In this document: piece by piece, positions 50,917-61,698 of the stretch
How the letters are laid out: each line of letters starts with the position of its first letter
How positions within the stretch are numbered: the first letter of the stretch is position 1
NCBI RefSeq assembly: GCF_037975245.1
Contig: NC_092582.1
Location: 5,620,001 to 5,684,000 of the forward strand
Source: Apostichopus japonicus
Lineage: Eukaryota; Echinodermata; Holothuroidea; Aspidochirotida; Stichopodidae
DNA length: 64,000 nt
Direction: 5' to 3'
Made by a program: the position numbers and the translations under genes
The notes under the pieces: generated by a model
The model's input: the letters and a program-made list of their open reading frames with translations, nothing else
Told to the model about the DNA's origin: nothing
Databases searched by the model: none

Positions 50917-51515
50917 GGGACAGAGTCTGATACTTTCCGACGCGCCGACTTGATGAACTCCTTGAACCGTAAAAGTGGGAAAGCGATATTTGTTGATATT
51001 CAAGGGGATGGTGAACTTTTCAAATTAATTTCTTCCAGGAGATACCTCTCCCCTTATGACTCCCAGTCCTCCATATGACTTGCCAAAGAGGGGGAGGGGA
51101 GGGGGGACAGGTAAAGAGATGTTATCATAAGCATTTATACATGGGTCTGTCGTCATACATGCAGGTTTCAGAAAAAACTAGGTGTGTCGATTTGCTACCG
51201 GGTGTGGAGTGCAACTTAAATCATTCATAAACCCTCTTCGTTTCAGGGTGTACATATTATTAATGTATGTTAATGTTGTAAATATGCTGGCCATTTCCAG
51301 GGAATAATTTTAGAGGTTTACTTTGTGCATAGTAAGTATGAGATGTTCTCATGTATAGAGGCTTTCAATCAGTCCCGGGCTGCCTCCCTGCATAGTGTAA
51401 GTCTCCCTGCTGTAAAAGAGTTAACTCCTTAAATAGATTATTTTTGTATATTGGGGGTTGGTGGGGCGGGAGGGGGGGTGGTTATATGTGTTTTATTGAT
51501 TATTAAGCCTTCTGA

Positions 51516-51521
51516 AATAAA
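51516..51521 (+). terminator. Candidate poly(A) signal of GLUL
   Basis: AATAAA 600 bases after the stop. Further hexamers at 52174-52179 and 52259-52264 are alternatives, so the 3' UTR may be about 0.6 or 1.3 kb. Confidence 0.45.
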
Positions 51522-51982
51522 TAATGAACTTGTAGAATAGTAAATATCACACGCTTGGCATCCATCCAGAAATAAGATGAAATTATATCTATTGAAGGTG
51601 TGGTGGTGTGTAGCAGCTGCAAATCTATGACACACTGTTTACAGCCGTTATCTGTATCGGTATGTGTATTCAGGCATTCCCTTTAGTGTACAATCTACTA
51701 CTGTGCCTGGTATGTAAATATCAACAGGTGCAATACAGGAAAACATTTGTCTATGTCTGTCCAGTTACTAAGGAAATCATAACGTTTTACTGATCAGAGA
51801 ATATGCTAGCTGTAAATCGTGGGTGACATTTACAGTAGGACTCAATTTCTGTTTTTCTCTAAAAATATGAAGATATAATATTATGCCTAACTGTCCCCTC
51901 AAAAGGATTGTGTTAGCAATACATTGCTGAATTTCTGTGATTGGTTCATGAGTGATGGTTGTGATGAGAGAAAGGTGGAGGC

Positions 51983-51999
51983 GGGGGGGGGGGGGGGGG
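51983..51999 (+). repeat. 17-base G run
   Basis: Pure G run in the presumed 3' UTR/flank of GLUL. Confidence 0.9.
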
Positions 52000-52264
52000 T
52001 GGTGGGAAGGGAGAGTAAAAGGGGCTCAATTCCACACCTCTTATGTTTCTTTAATGTGTTATGTCTGTCAATTTCTTTTAGTGTGTTATGTGTTTATTAA
52101 TAATGACCGCCCTATGGTACTTTGTTCGGATAACTTTAATTGTCTTATTTCCCTTTGGTGGCTTTTCTACAAAAATAAATTCTTTTAATATGCAAATGCA
52201 AACTTAACATGTTGATTTCTTTATTGTAACCAGCACACTGACACCTTTGTCAAATATGAATAAA

Positions 52265-53409
52265 TTATGCCAGAAATAATGAATATTAACAGATTGCATA
52301 ATTTAAATATCGCTTTGCCTTTAATGAGGAAAATAACCTTTTTGTTTCTGTGAAGGACAAAGGGCTACATAGTAGATTGTAGAAATTTGAAACCAATTTT
52401 TTTGATGTTGGCATGGCACGAGAAGTTTAAATTGACGGTATCCTTACGTCATTCGTTTGTATTGTCATTACTCATTATCCAGTCGTATCGTTGTCTGAAC
52501 GTTCTTTGCCCACGCGTCTCTGAATCAATATTTTAATCAAATATATCATCTGCAGTGGAATGTTTGCTTGTAAGGGATAATTGGGAGTCGGCCAAGTTTC
52601 GATGAAATCCGTGCAAAGTTCATATGGTAGCAGCAACACCCTTACATGTACAGAACAAGAAAATCTTAAACGTGTCGAATAATTTCCACCGAGAAAAGTA
52701 AACAATTTGGTTTAAGTCTGTAAGAGTCATATCTAATTGAATCTTCCGAGTCGAACATTAAACCCGATGAATATTTAATACAAAGAAGACTGAATTAACA
52801 GTTTGATGTGAGCTACGTTGCTCTATAATGTAAGGCTGCATAGCGCTAATAACATCCCAATTGACCAACACACTGAAATAGACTAATGCGGTCTCAGAAG
52901 CCTGAATGATTTGTCTCCTGTAAGTGCACATTGGGATGGTACAAATGGGGGAGGGGGGTAACTTAGCTACGGGCACCAAATGCATACACGCCAGTCCTAC
53001 AGTCAGTCTACAATGCTGAGAAAGGAACAACAAAAGGTCTGGTATTTTGCAATAAACAAATCACTACATAATTATTTATAACACTACATAATTAAATTAA
53101 AGTTCCACACACCCAAAAAAATCCTATTCACGAGTCACGACCGGTTTAATCCTTTTGGGGCCTAATCAGGCGATGGTGGGAACAGAACACCGGACCTTTT
53201 GTGTCAGACCGAAGTCAGTTGCACTCGACCACATTGATTCTACTGATATGTGAAATGGCTTTGTATTACTCTCAATGAGGGGTATTACCCAAGTGTTACG
53301 ATTGTACAGAGTGCACCCCTAGTGCTTTTGAATCTGACAATTTACACAGCATTACCACTTATATATATAAATATACAAAATGTTTACTAATGCGTAAAGA
53401 GGTTTGTTC
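52265..53409. other. Intergenic stretch
   Basis: No gene recognised on either strand. At 53145-53245 (minus) a 'tggtcgagtgcaactgac' / 'ggtgttctgttccc' pair resembles the A and B boxes of a decayed tRNA-derived SINE, but the match is weak. Confidence 0.45.
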
Positions 53410-53415
53410 ATAAGA

Positions 53416-53851
53416 CAGGCATGAGACTCTTCCGCGGAAACGCGGATTTCCGATTTTTTTTTTTTCATTTTCGCGTTTTTTCTCGTAATTCGTGTTTTTT
53501 ATTTTTATTTATTTATTTATTTTTTATTTTTTTGCCGAACAAGCTGGACTGTGAAGGGAAGGAACACCGAATTTGACCAGTGGTGGAATCAAGTAGCACA
53601 AAGCAAGCAAAAAAGCCTTTTTTTGGTTCAAAAAAGCTAATGGATAAATAATACAAGCAGAAATTCCACACTTTTTTGGCGAGTTACGTGATGTGATAGA
53701 TTCCATCTAGAGTCCACCATTTTGCATCTAAGCCCTCCTTACCTGACAAAAAATTTCTAAAGGTGAGGGGGACACCCTCTCCCCTTAACCCCTCCCCCAG
53801 GACGGCGATCGATAAATTTCAGACTTTTCCCCCGGCTCAGTCTCATCCCTG
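53416..53851. mobile_element. Small DNA transposon (MITE)
   Basis: 436 bp with ends CAGGCATGAGAC and (reverse complement) CAGGGATGAGAC, flanked by ATAAGA on both sides (53410-53415, 53852-53857). T-rich first half with TTTA repeats. The right part shares 'gacaccct.tcccctta..cccctcccccagg' with 40835-40870 and 55250-55280. A 6-bp target copy is unusual for hAT, so the superfamily is open. Confidence 0.7.
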
Positions 53852-54510
53852 ATAAGAGACGAAAACTTCAGATGGAAGAACATTTGATGGTGACATGGAA
53901 GGCCAACTTGTCAGCTATATCTAGTAATAACTATTATCTAGCTTTAGAGACCACATTACTTTGACATGTGCAAGTCAATGGGGCATATAATGCTACCATA
54001 ACATGCAATCCATTGCCCAGTGTTTTACAAGCTACATATATTATCGGTGGTGGTTTGTAACATATTATTTATAACATATGCCTATCGATGTAGTTGCAGT
54101 GGGGGAGCTTCAGCATTTTAAAAGATGGCGCTGTTACAAGGAACTCTAGACTCTAACAGCTCTAGATCCTCATAAGCGTGATCTGTTCATGTTTAAGATC
54201 TCCAAATTAAATATTTTGCATATCTCAAGCTATATGCTAGTAGTTAAAAACAAAATATTTAAAACATCACGTCTTCAATAAGGTTCAGTACATTTCTGAG
54301 ACTTTCATATAAGTTCTTTTTAATTCCAAGCTTAAACTCAGTTTGGCAAACATGATTGAAAATACTTCAAAGGAGCTCTCTGATTGGTCGACGACCAGAT
54401 GTGTAAAGTTGCCAAACGAACAGTGGGCGACATTTCGTTTGTAAAATGTGCAGTTTTGTCCACTTTCGGGCCCGGGCTAGAAAGGACCGATATGACAGTG
54501 CCCCTCTGTT

Positions 54511-55329
54511 TATATATATATATATATATATATATATCAGGGACGTAGCCAGGGGGAAGCAGTGGGAGCGACTGCTCCCCTTTCAGTGTCGAAAAAATGT
54601 TAAAAACTGTCGTTTCTTGGTATGGTATTTTGTCAGTGCTCTTTTGATCTTGAATACTCGTCAGCTCCGTTAACGCGATTATAATCGTACTAACATCCTG
54701 GCCTACTGATTCAGCTACTTAGTTTGGCAGATGCAATTAGCTACATTTAGCCTATAGCCTGACAAACCTACTGTTGGCCACTGCGTAATGAAATACATAT
54801 AGCCTACCTAACCGCACTCGATGGAGGATCACGAACCGCATGCACAACGACGTCAACGTGCGTTCTCATCCTTTCTATGATTCGTCATAAGTTGTTGCAC
54901 GAACAGCATGTTATGAAGAAGCTAAGTAGCAATCGTACGTGATACGCGCTTCCTATAAAAAATTATTACACTGCTAAATATGAAAATTTATATTGTCCAT
55001 CAGTTAAGTTCGTCAAATGTACTAAAGTCCAGACATTGGACCATAAACAAGAATCATCCTACTGGAAAAATTGTAAAAGAGCACTGTGTTTTTCTTTCTG
55101 AAATAATATGTAAAAGATCGAACATGTAAAAGAATAATTCAAACCGCAAAAAACAAAAACTGCTGATAATATGATATCATATGATAATGATGAAACTGGG
55201 AAAACCTTGCACCAGATCGCATCTAAGGACCTTGAACTGTTCAAAAATTTCTCACCCCTCCCCTTAGACCCCTCCCCCATATCAATCGCAAAATGTGCCC
55301 CCTTGCAAATTCCTGGCTACGTCGCTGAC

Positions 55330-55400
<71 letters not shown>
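54511..55400. mobile_element. MITE (54538-55327) inserted in a (TA)n tract
   Basis: 790 bp with ends CAGGGACGTAGCCAGG and (reverse complement) CAGCGACGTAGCCAGG (15 of 16 equal). Left flank is (TA)n from 54511, right flank ACG then (TA)n 55331-55400. The target duplication cannot be read in the repeat. No coding capacity. Confidence 0.75.
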
Positions 55401-55403
<3 letters not shown>

Positions 55404-56639
55404 CTATTATTGGAGCAAAGTATGAACTACAATAACTAGTTGTATGGTTTGCCATGATGTTGGTTCATGGACGCTCACTTAAAACGGATTTTTTTTTTCT
55501 GAGGAAAAGAAATATAGGTCATGCATGGCTTGCACACATGAATATATTTATATTATAGTGGAATGCCGTTTGTCCAATATAATGTAATTTACATATTCAT
55601 GTTGAAAATGTTACCCAATTGTTTGTGGGTTTATAATCCCATTATGATTTTGGTGCTTAAAGGTAGCTGTAGGGGCCCCAAATATGCTAGATATTCAAAT
55701 ATGGTCACCTCTGGTCAAAATTCTTTAAACTGTTTGCATTACAACCTTCGAGGAAATTTGCCCCACTGAGACATTCAGTCATCTTGTGTGTTCCTTAAAA
55801 ATGTCTGAGAACAATTTGGAGAGTAAAGACCTCAAGGAAAGGACTTTGAAAACTTCTATCAATTACAGCGTGTTATAATTTGGGGCCTATACCGACTACC
55901 TTTAATTATAATGCGTACACATGTAGCTGGGAACATTGTATTTGTGTTCATCGCTTGAAAAGTGGTTTATGTTTTGCGACAGTCTTCCCAATTAATTTAT
56001 TCCGTTTTCGAAGGGACTCCTGATTCCTCACTTAATGTAACACTTTAGCTGGTGCTATTGACCAATATAATAATGTGAAATCTTTCTATTTTGCAACCGT
56101 TTTCAAGTGTGACTTCGTCTGCCATCGGAATATTCCTTTAATTGCAAGGGATTGCGCAGGGCCGTCTTAAGAGATCACCGGGCCCTGGGCCCGGCAATAG
56201 AGCGGGGCCCCTCAATCAAGTGAGTTCGAAAAAAGTTGCGTGAAAAATTGACATCCTTGACAATCGCTTAAGCATAGACATGTCTGCATTTACCACCCCT
56301 CCCTATGTCGCGCATAAAGCATAAAACTTTAGCTGAATAACATACGTGATATATCTAAAAGCTTAAATACATTATAGAAGAGTAATCTTCCAGTTGCCCT
56401 CCATCCCTTCCCTAACAATACTGGACTCACAATTTGTAACACTCTTGTGTTGAGTCTTTCAACTGAAAGGGGGTGTAGGCGGTTTTACACTATCTAAGGC
56501 AACGTAGTCGCCAAGAACATGAAGTATTTTAAGGGAGGGCCCCAGGAACATGAACTTATAGCATGCTCCTCATGGTGAAACATAATTGCACCTATTAGGT
56601 GAATTGAGTGTACTGTTAATAGTAGGAGAGACTAGCGTA

Positions 56640-56708
56640 GGTTCTTATGACCAACTAGACCGGTTTCTGCTCTCAAACTTATAGGAGGAGCTTCATCAGT
56701 AGTAGCCT
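56640..56708 (-). ncRNA. Hammerhead-like core beside a Penelope-like fragment
   Basis: Minus strand: CTGATGA (56699-56693), extra A, stem II GCTC/GAGC (56691-56688 and 56672-56669), A, GAA (56667-56665), helix III ACC/GGT and C at 56649 as the predicted cleavage base. The stem I arms next to the core do not pair, so it is probably inactive. It lies 3' of the retroelement frame on the same strand, where Penelope-like elements carry such ribozymes. Confidence 0.35.
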
Positions 56709-56783
56709 TTGAATATTTTATATTCGGCCTGGGCGTCTCGTTCTCAAAATGCATCTATTTTCTGTGCACGAGTTTTTATGGAC

Positions 56784-57098
56784 TCATAGTGCAGCTATAA
56801 GAGCATCTAAATGAGCTTCGTGTAAACCTTGAGAGTAAGCTGATTCTTCGTTAGTATGAAACCTTGAGTTAACAAGTAAATCTTTGAGATTTTGGGCCCT
56901 TTTGTAGGCTAGAGTCGGTTCTTTTGGAAACAGTTTGGATAATTCCGCGTGTTGCGAGATTAAGTGCCAATGTTTCAAAAGTTGTTTTTTTTTCAAATGC
57001 GTGGTTTTGATATGGGGTGTATAGGTGAGCTTGAACACAATTAAGTGGTGGTTCCTTTTGTTTAGGTTTGGTAGTGAGGTATTGCCCACGGTTTTCAA
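56784..57098 (-). pseudogene. Penelope-like retroelement protein fragment
   Basis: A 104-codon open stretch containing LLKHWHLISQHAELSKLFP then AYKRAQNLKDLLVNSRFH. This resembles the conserved block after the reverse transcriptase in Penelope-like or related elements (HWxLL..LFP..P..AY+R..NL+DLLV). Upstream (57100-57180) another frame continues with KLLLRNYKKEELASATK-like sequence, implying a frameshift. No RT catalytic motif or GIY-YIG endonuclease remains. Class assignment rests on remembered motifs. Confidence 0.55.
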
Positions 57099-57419
57099 AT
57101 TTTATGCCTTTCGTGGCTGAGGCAAGTTCCTCTTTCTTATAGTTACGGAGTAACAGTTTCTCTGTGTAAGCCTTCGGGGCATTGTATATTCCAGGGTTGC
57201 CAACTCAGATTCGAATATTTAATGTCAAACTCTCAAGTGTTTCACCAACTCTCGTCACAAGATGTCAAGTATCGAATTCAATCAGGCATAATGGCCTATT
57301 CAATAAGTTTTCCTCCCAGATTAAGACATGGGGTTACTACGATTGCGGGGCCCCTGATATCGCGGGGCCCTGGGCCAGGGCCCAGTGGGCCCATGCGTTA
57401 AGACGGCCATGGGATTGCG

Positions 57420-58442
57420 TAACCTATAGATTAAAATACTGAACCAGCATAAACAACTGAAATGATGATCAAATTCAATGAACTGCTTTAACTCGAGATT
57501 CCGTCACCCGACACTACAGGACATGTTCTTCCGGCTAATTGATTTATAACCGGTGATTTATTCGATTATGAAAAAACATACCTAAAATCCAATAAAGAGG
57601 ATATTTCGCACAGGCTGTGCAAATAGTATTTTTAATTTAGTGTTTCAGATGCCAACCAGCTTGCAATTAGTACCATATTTTTCTCTGGGTTTATTTGTAC
57701 TTCTGATGAGCTATGATTAATACCCTGTGTGATAATCTGTCAACCAATGCAGAGGGAAATGGTAATTAATTTTCTTCTAACTTCTCAGGGAGTTTTATGG
57801 TGTTAAAGTTGACAAATGTTTCGTAATTATTAGTTCTCCACCTTCGATAACCGTCAAATTAGCCGATATAAACTAGTTAATAATTAAACCAATTTGTAAT
57901 TACAGAGCGTGGAAATACCAGAGAGGTTTTCTGTTTCTCACTTCAGTTTTAATATACTATTTAAGACTAATTTTGACCAGATTCTTTAGAGGGACTGTGC
58001 GGCTACATTGTCAAATTGTCATAAACTAAATCATCGTGATTAAAATCGGATGTGGATGGAATTCTTGGGATATATAGTTTCATATATGAATTGATCGTTT
58101 TTTTTTTCTTTTTTGTATATCCATGCGGCATTTCACTGTGTTTAATTATAACGTCGCTGTATATGACGTATAAACTACCAAAATCACATTGATTGTGGGT
58201 GTATACAGATCGGTTAAAAAAAAACATGGCTCATTTTGCTTTGGGGGATTGAAATAAGAAAACGTTCTTCAAAGAAGTAAGAAATATTCTTTCTCAAACA
58301 AGTAGTAGTATTGGTCGTTTGCGAAATTTCCTAATAGCGTACATCTTCAAGGCTTTTGGATCTACTGTAACGCAGGTCAAAGCTATTCTTGGGTACTGCC
58401 AATCTGTCGCCTTCCTCGCCACACCACCAACCACCTCCCAAA
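57420..58442. other. GPCR upstream region
   Basis: AT-rich with T-tracts. No TATA element or exon that I can defend. Confidence 0.5.
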
Positions 58443-59699
58443 ATGGAAGGAATGAATTTACTAGCTTCAACTGTCGTCACTTCAGATATATGCAAAATTA
58501 TCCACGATCATTCTGGATGGGTTCTCACTCTTCATGTGATGACGTTGGTGATTGGATGTGTGACGGTAGTGGATAACGGTGTCGTACTGGTCACCTACTT
58601 CAACAGTGAACGCATGAGTGAAATTCGAAGAACCATTCAGAATGTGTACATATTAAACTTAGCTATAGCCGATTTCGGGGTTGGGTTGTTGGTCATGATA
58701 CCATATGGACTCTATATGCTCACGGAGAGTACATGGTTACCACAATGGCTGCTCGTTGCATGGAACACGTGTGTGCAACTGTTACTATATCAGCGATTAT
58801 ATATGACTGTGTTGCTTAGCTTTGATCGATACATTATGGTATCGAATCCCGTTCGGTATCGGAGTAAAGAAACTACAAAACGGGCTGTGATTCGAAGTCT
58901 CCTGGTTTGGTTATTAAACTTTTGCGTGGCTACTGCAGCAGAGGTGTGGTTTTTGGTAGCAACCAGGAAGACCAACCATTGCGCAAGCGCAAGTAACCCA
59001 TGGCAACACTACCAGCTGTTTGGCCTGGGTATTGAATGGTTACTTCTGTTAGTGTTTATGGTCGATTTTTGTGTGCCATTTTTCTTTCTGGTGTTATTCA
59101 ACGCCTTGGTGTTCCTGAAGCTTCGTAAACGCGTTCGCAGAAGACTGAAAAATAGCGCAAATAATTTTCAACACATATCAAACAGTGAGGTCGTCGAAAG
59201 CAAAACGGAGCCACAGACAAAGGTTTCCGTCATATCGAGCGAACAAGTAAAAAAGGGTCACCGATATCAAATCGAGTCGCCGGCAAATCAGAACAACGAG
59301 AAACAAAAAACCGTTGAAAGGAAAAATGAAATAGCGCTTAATCAACGTTGTGCCAGTAGTTTAACAGATCTGCACGCTCAGATGAGCGCAACTGATCTAA
59401 CTACCTTCACTGAGAAATATATAGAGAAAAAAGCCAAGCAAGAGAACAAACGGCTTCGAGCAGCCGCCATTAAATTGCTCCTGTTTGTGATTGTTCTAGC
59501 GACGTGTTGGTTGCCATCTTTTATAATAGGGCTCGTTAGCGCCTTTACCGGATTCCCAGACAGTCTTCAGACAGTGGAAAAGGTTCTAACATTATTTCTT
59601 TGGTCGAATTCTGCGGTGGATCCGTTTCTGTACTTTGCGCTTAATCGTCACCTTCGAAGGGACATCCGTCGACAATTGCGCTGCAAACGCGGGAATTAA
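58443..59699 (+). CDS. Rhodopsin-class GPCR, intronless, orphan (amine-receptor-like)
   Basis: Seven-transmembrane receptor, 418 residues from ATG 58443 (context AAAATGG); an in-frame TTG further upstream is not a likely start. Landmarks: TM1 about 26-52 with N45 (1.50); TM2 about 67-90 with LNLAIAD and D77 (2.50); TM3 about 101-127 then DRY at 128-130; TM4 about 148-172; TM5 roughly 193-226; a basic, polar third loop of about 100 residues; TM6 343-368 with CWLP at 355-358; TM7 377-400 with DPFLY at 393-397. The long loop and TM6/TM7 recall the histamine/muscarinic branch, but position 3.32, Asp in amine receptors, is Val111, and the usual Cys at 3.25 is Leu104. The ligand is therefore unknown and amine binding is doubtful. 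Short N-terminus without signal peptide. Single-exon structure is typical of lineage-expanded receptors. Confidence 0.93.
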   Translation: MEGMNLLASTVVTSDICKIIHDHSGWVLTLHVMTLVIGCVTVVDNGVVLVTYFNSERMSEIRRTIQNVYILNLAIADFGVGLLVMIPYGLYMLTESTWLPQWLLVAWNTCVQLLLYQRLYMTVLLSFDRYIMVSNPVRYRSKETTKRAVIRSLLVWLLNFCVATAAEVWFLVATRKTNHCASASNPWQHYQLFGLGIEWLLLLVFMVDFCVPFFFLVLFNALVFLKLRKRVRRRLKNSANNFQHISNSEVVESKTEPQTKVSVISSEQVKKGHRYQIESPANQNNEKQKTVERKNEIALNQRCASSLTDLHAQMSATDLTTFTEKYIEKKAKQENKRLRAAAIKLLLFVIVLATCWLPSFIIGLVSAFTGFPDSLQTVEKVLTLFLWSNSAVDPFLYFALNRHLRRDIRRQLRCKRGN

Positions 59700-61660
59700 A
59701 AGTTGACTCATCGGTTAATGGTGGAATAATGTGTTACGTAATCGGTTGAACCCTGGATTTGTATAGATCCAGTATAACTGGAGGATATGTAACATTCATT
59801 AATTAACTGAGGAAGTTGTAAACATTAATGTCTATCACATAGAGTTATATATGCTTGACGGGATATGTATATCCATCCGGAGTGACGTGGACTAATAATA
59901 TATGATATATTACGTTTTGTATTCAATACGCATACGTTCACATATCATTCATTATGTGATGTCGTGATCGTGCTGATATTAGTTAGAGCATGGACAAATG
60001 TCATTACCTTTTAGCTTAGTTGCAATATTGTTGACATTGGCTAATCTTCGAAATGCAGTATACGCAACTAGCCCCCCCCCCCACCTCTATACATCATCGG
60101 AAACCTCCCCCTTAAAATCCTGGATCCGCCTCTGATTATAAACAAATTATATCTAATCAGGTTAGGTTCGAAGGGGTTATCCATATAGCCTGGCGGGGGA
60201 AAAAAATCGTCAAATAGTATAACTGCTTGAATGAAGGGAATTAACGAGGCGATGGCATTTGCTTTCGGTTTCGCATGCAGCATAAAAGAAAGTGTTGTTA
60301 CGTAATTTCGGAATTAACCAAATTTATGCAAAAAAAAGAACGAAAAAGAAACATCAGATCTTTTGTCACGCAGTACAGTACCGGGATGAATCAAAATCAG
60401 TATTACGATGACACGTTTTTTCTTTTGATCATCTAAATTTGTAGGCCTATGTAAAATATAGTGTTAGACTTAATTACGTCTGGAAATGATTATTTCACTA
60501 TCTTAAAAAGTCACGTTTGTGAGGCGTTACATTCTGAACCCGAGATTTCAACCTGGTATATAATGTGTGCAGGGCCGCATATATAGAGTGCAGTATCTTG
60601 TGTAGATAGGAAGTATAACCAATACTTCATAACCACAATCGTTACGTCTTGGAACACTTTGAATTTCGGGTGGTAGAAACGGTTGGGGTTGGTGGGGAAG
60701 GGGTGAGGGGAGGAGTCGATGGGACCAGCCTGGTCCGCTACACTTGTGGGTTGATTCGTTGTTAGTGGAGGTATATTTTCCTAGTGGTTGTGGGTTGTTA
60801 CTAACGTGTTGTTTATGACGTTGAAACAATGATATCGTAGTAGGCCTATATAATAGTTCACTGTATGTGTATTACACGTGTATACAGTTAATATAGCCTA
60901 TACTAAAGAAAATTAGGCGCAAGCATACATAATTAACGTGGCGTACATACGTACGGTACATTAAGAGCTACAACATAAACTCGATATAACAAACATATAC
61001 AGTGCGAGATCGGTGCATGTATTATGTACACAGTCAACGTGACAAACATATACAACAGATAAACACACAGGCAACGTGAACAATATTTATTGTAGAGTAG
61101 GCCTATTGTATTTGTATAACATATGCTACACTTCTGGTTTCTACCACAATCGGTCACGTGTTTAGAATATAATCTTATGCATCGCTTATAGGCCTACGCT
61201 TTTGAAATGCGCCTAAGCTACAAAATGTACCGTTAAAATAGGTCTACAGCCTCAGCTCCGTCTCTTGTATTTATTAGAATGAAAAGACAGGAAGAAGGAG
61301 AAGAAGAAGAAGAAATCAAAAATATTTATAACATGAGACAATATAATTGTTTTCAATATATTTCAAAAGTTGATATTTTAATATTGAATCATATACATTT
61401 ATATAGTTTATGTAACCTACACTGGAAGACGATGTGTCTAAGTGTCAGATATCTTGTACAGCTATATACTTGATCAATTCGGCCTGCAGGCTGGTCTTAC
61501 TATCATTGTCAAAATTCACAGAGCTGCTATAGCAACCATGCAAGAATTCCCATAAATTTGTAGGGGTGAGGAATATTACGCTTATTCAAATCCATTCTTA
61601 CTTATTATGAGAATGTTAACAATTCCTGACTGCTTTCTGACTTATACTGATTTGAATATT
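59700..61660. other. Intergenic stretch between GPCR and lipase
   Basis: AT-rich. At 60068-60136 a C-run and 'aaaatcctggatccgcctctg' form a solitary hAT-like terminus (reverse CAGAGGCGGATCCAGG). Other short open frames here show no recognisable similarity. Confidence 0.55.
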
Positions 61661-61667
61661 AAGTGTT

Positions 61668-61673
61668 TTTATT
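61668..61673 (-). terminator. Candidate poly(A) signal of the lipase gene
   Basis: AATAAA on the minus strand, 25 bases beyond the stop codon; it would give a very short 3' UTR. Confidence 0.5.
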
Positions 61674-61698
61674 TCTTCTTCTGTTGTCTTGAATAAAA

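Larger units (their letters stand above)
56157..57411. mobile_element. hAT-like element with perfect 8-bp target duplication, carrying retroelement sequence
   Basis: 1255 bp. Ends CAGGGCCGTCTTAAG and (reverse complement) CATGGCCGTCTTAAC. GGATTGCG flanks both sides (56149-56156, 57412-57419). GC-rich 'gggccctgggcc' subterminal blocks at both ends. The interior holds a minus-strand Penelope-like fragment (about 56640-57180). Confidence 0.9.

Noticed and set aside
55331-55400. (TA)n tract considered as an origin or promoter element
   Set aside because: Simple microsatellite split by a MITE insertion; no other supporting signal.
58319-58576. Overlapping frame at the start of the GPCR
   Set aside because: Different frame from the seven-transmembrane protein; shadow of the GPCR.
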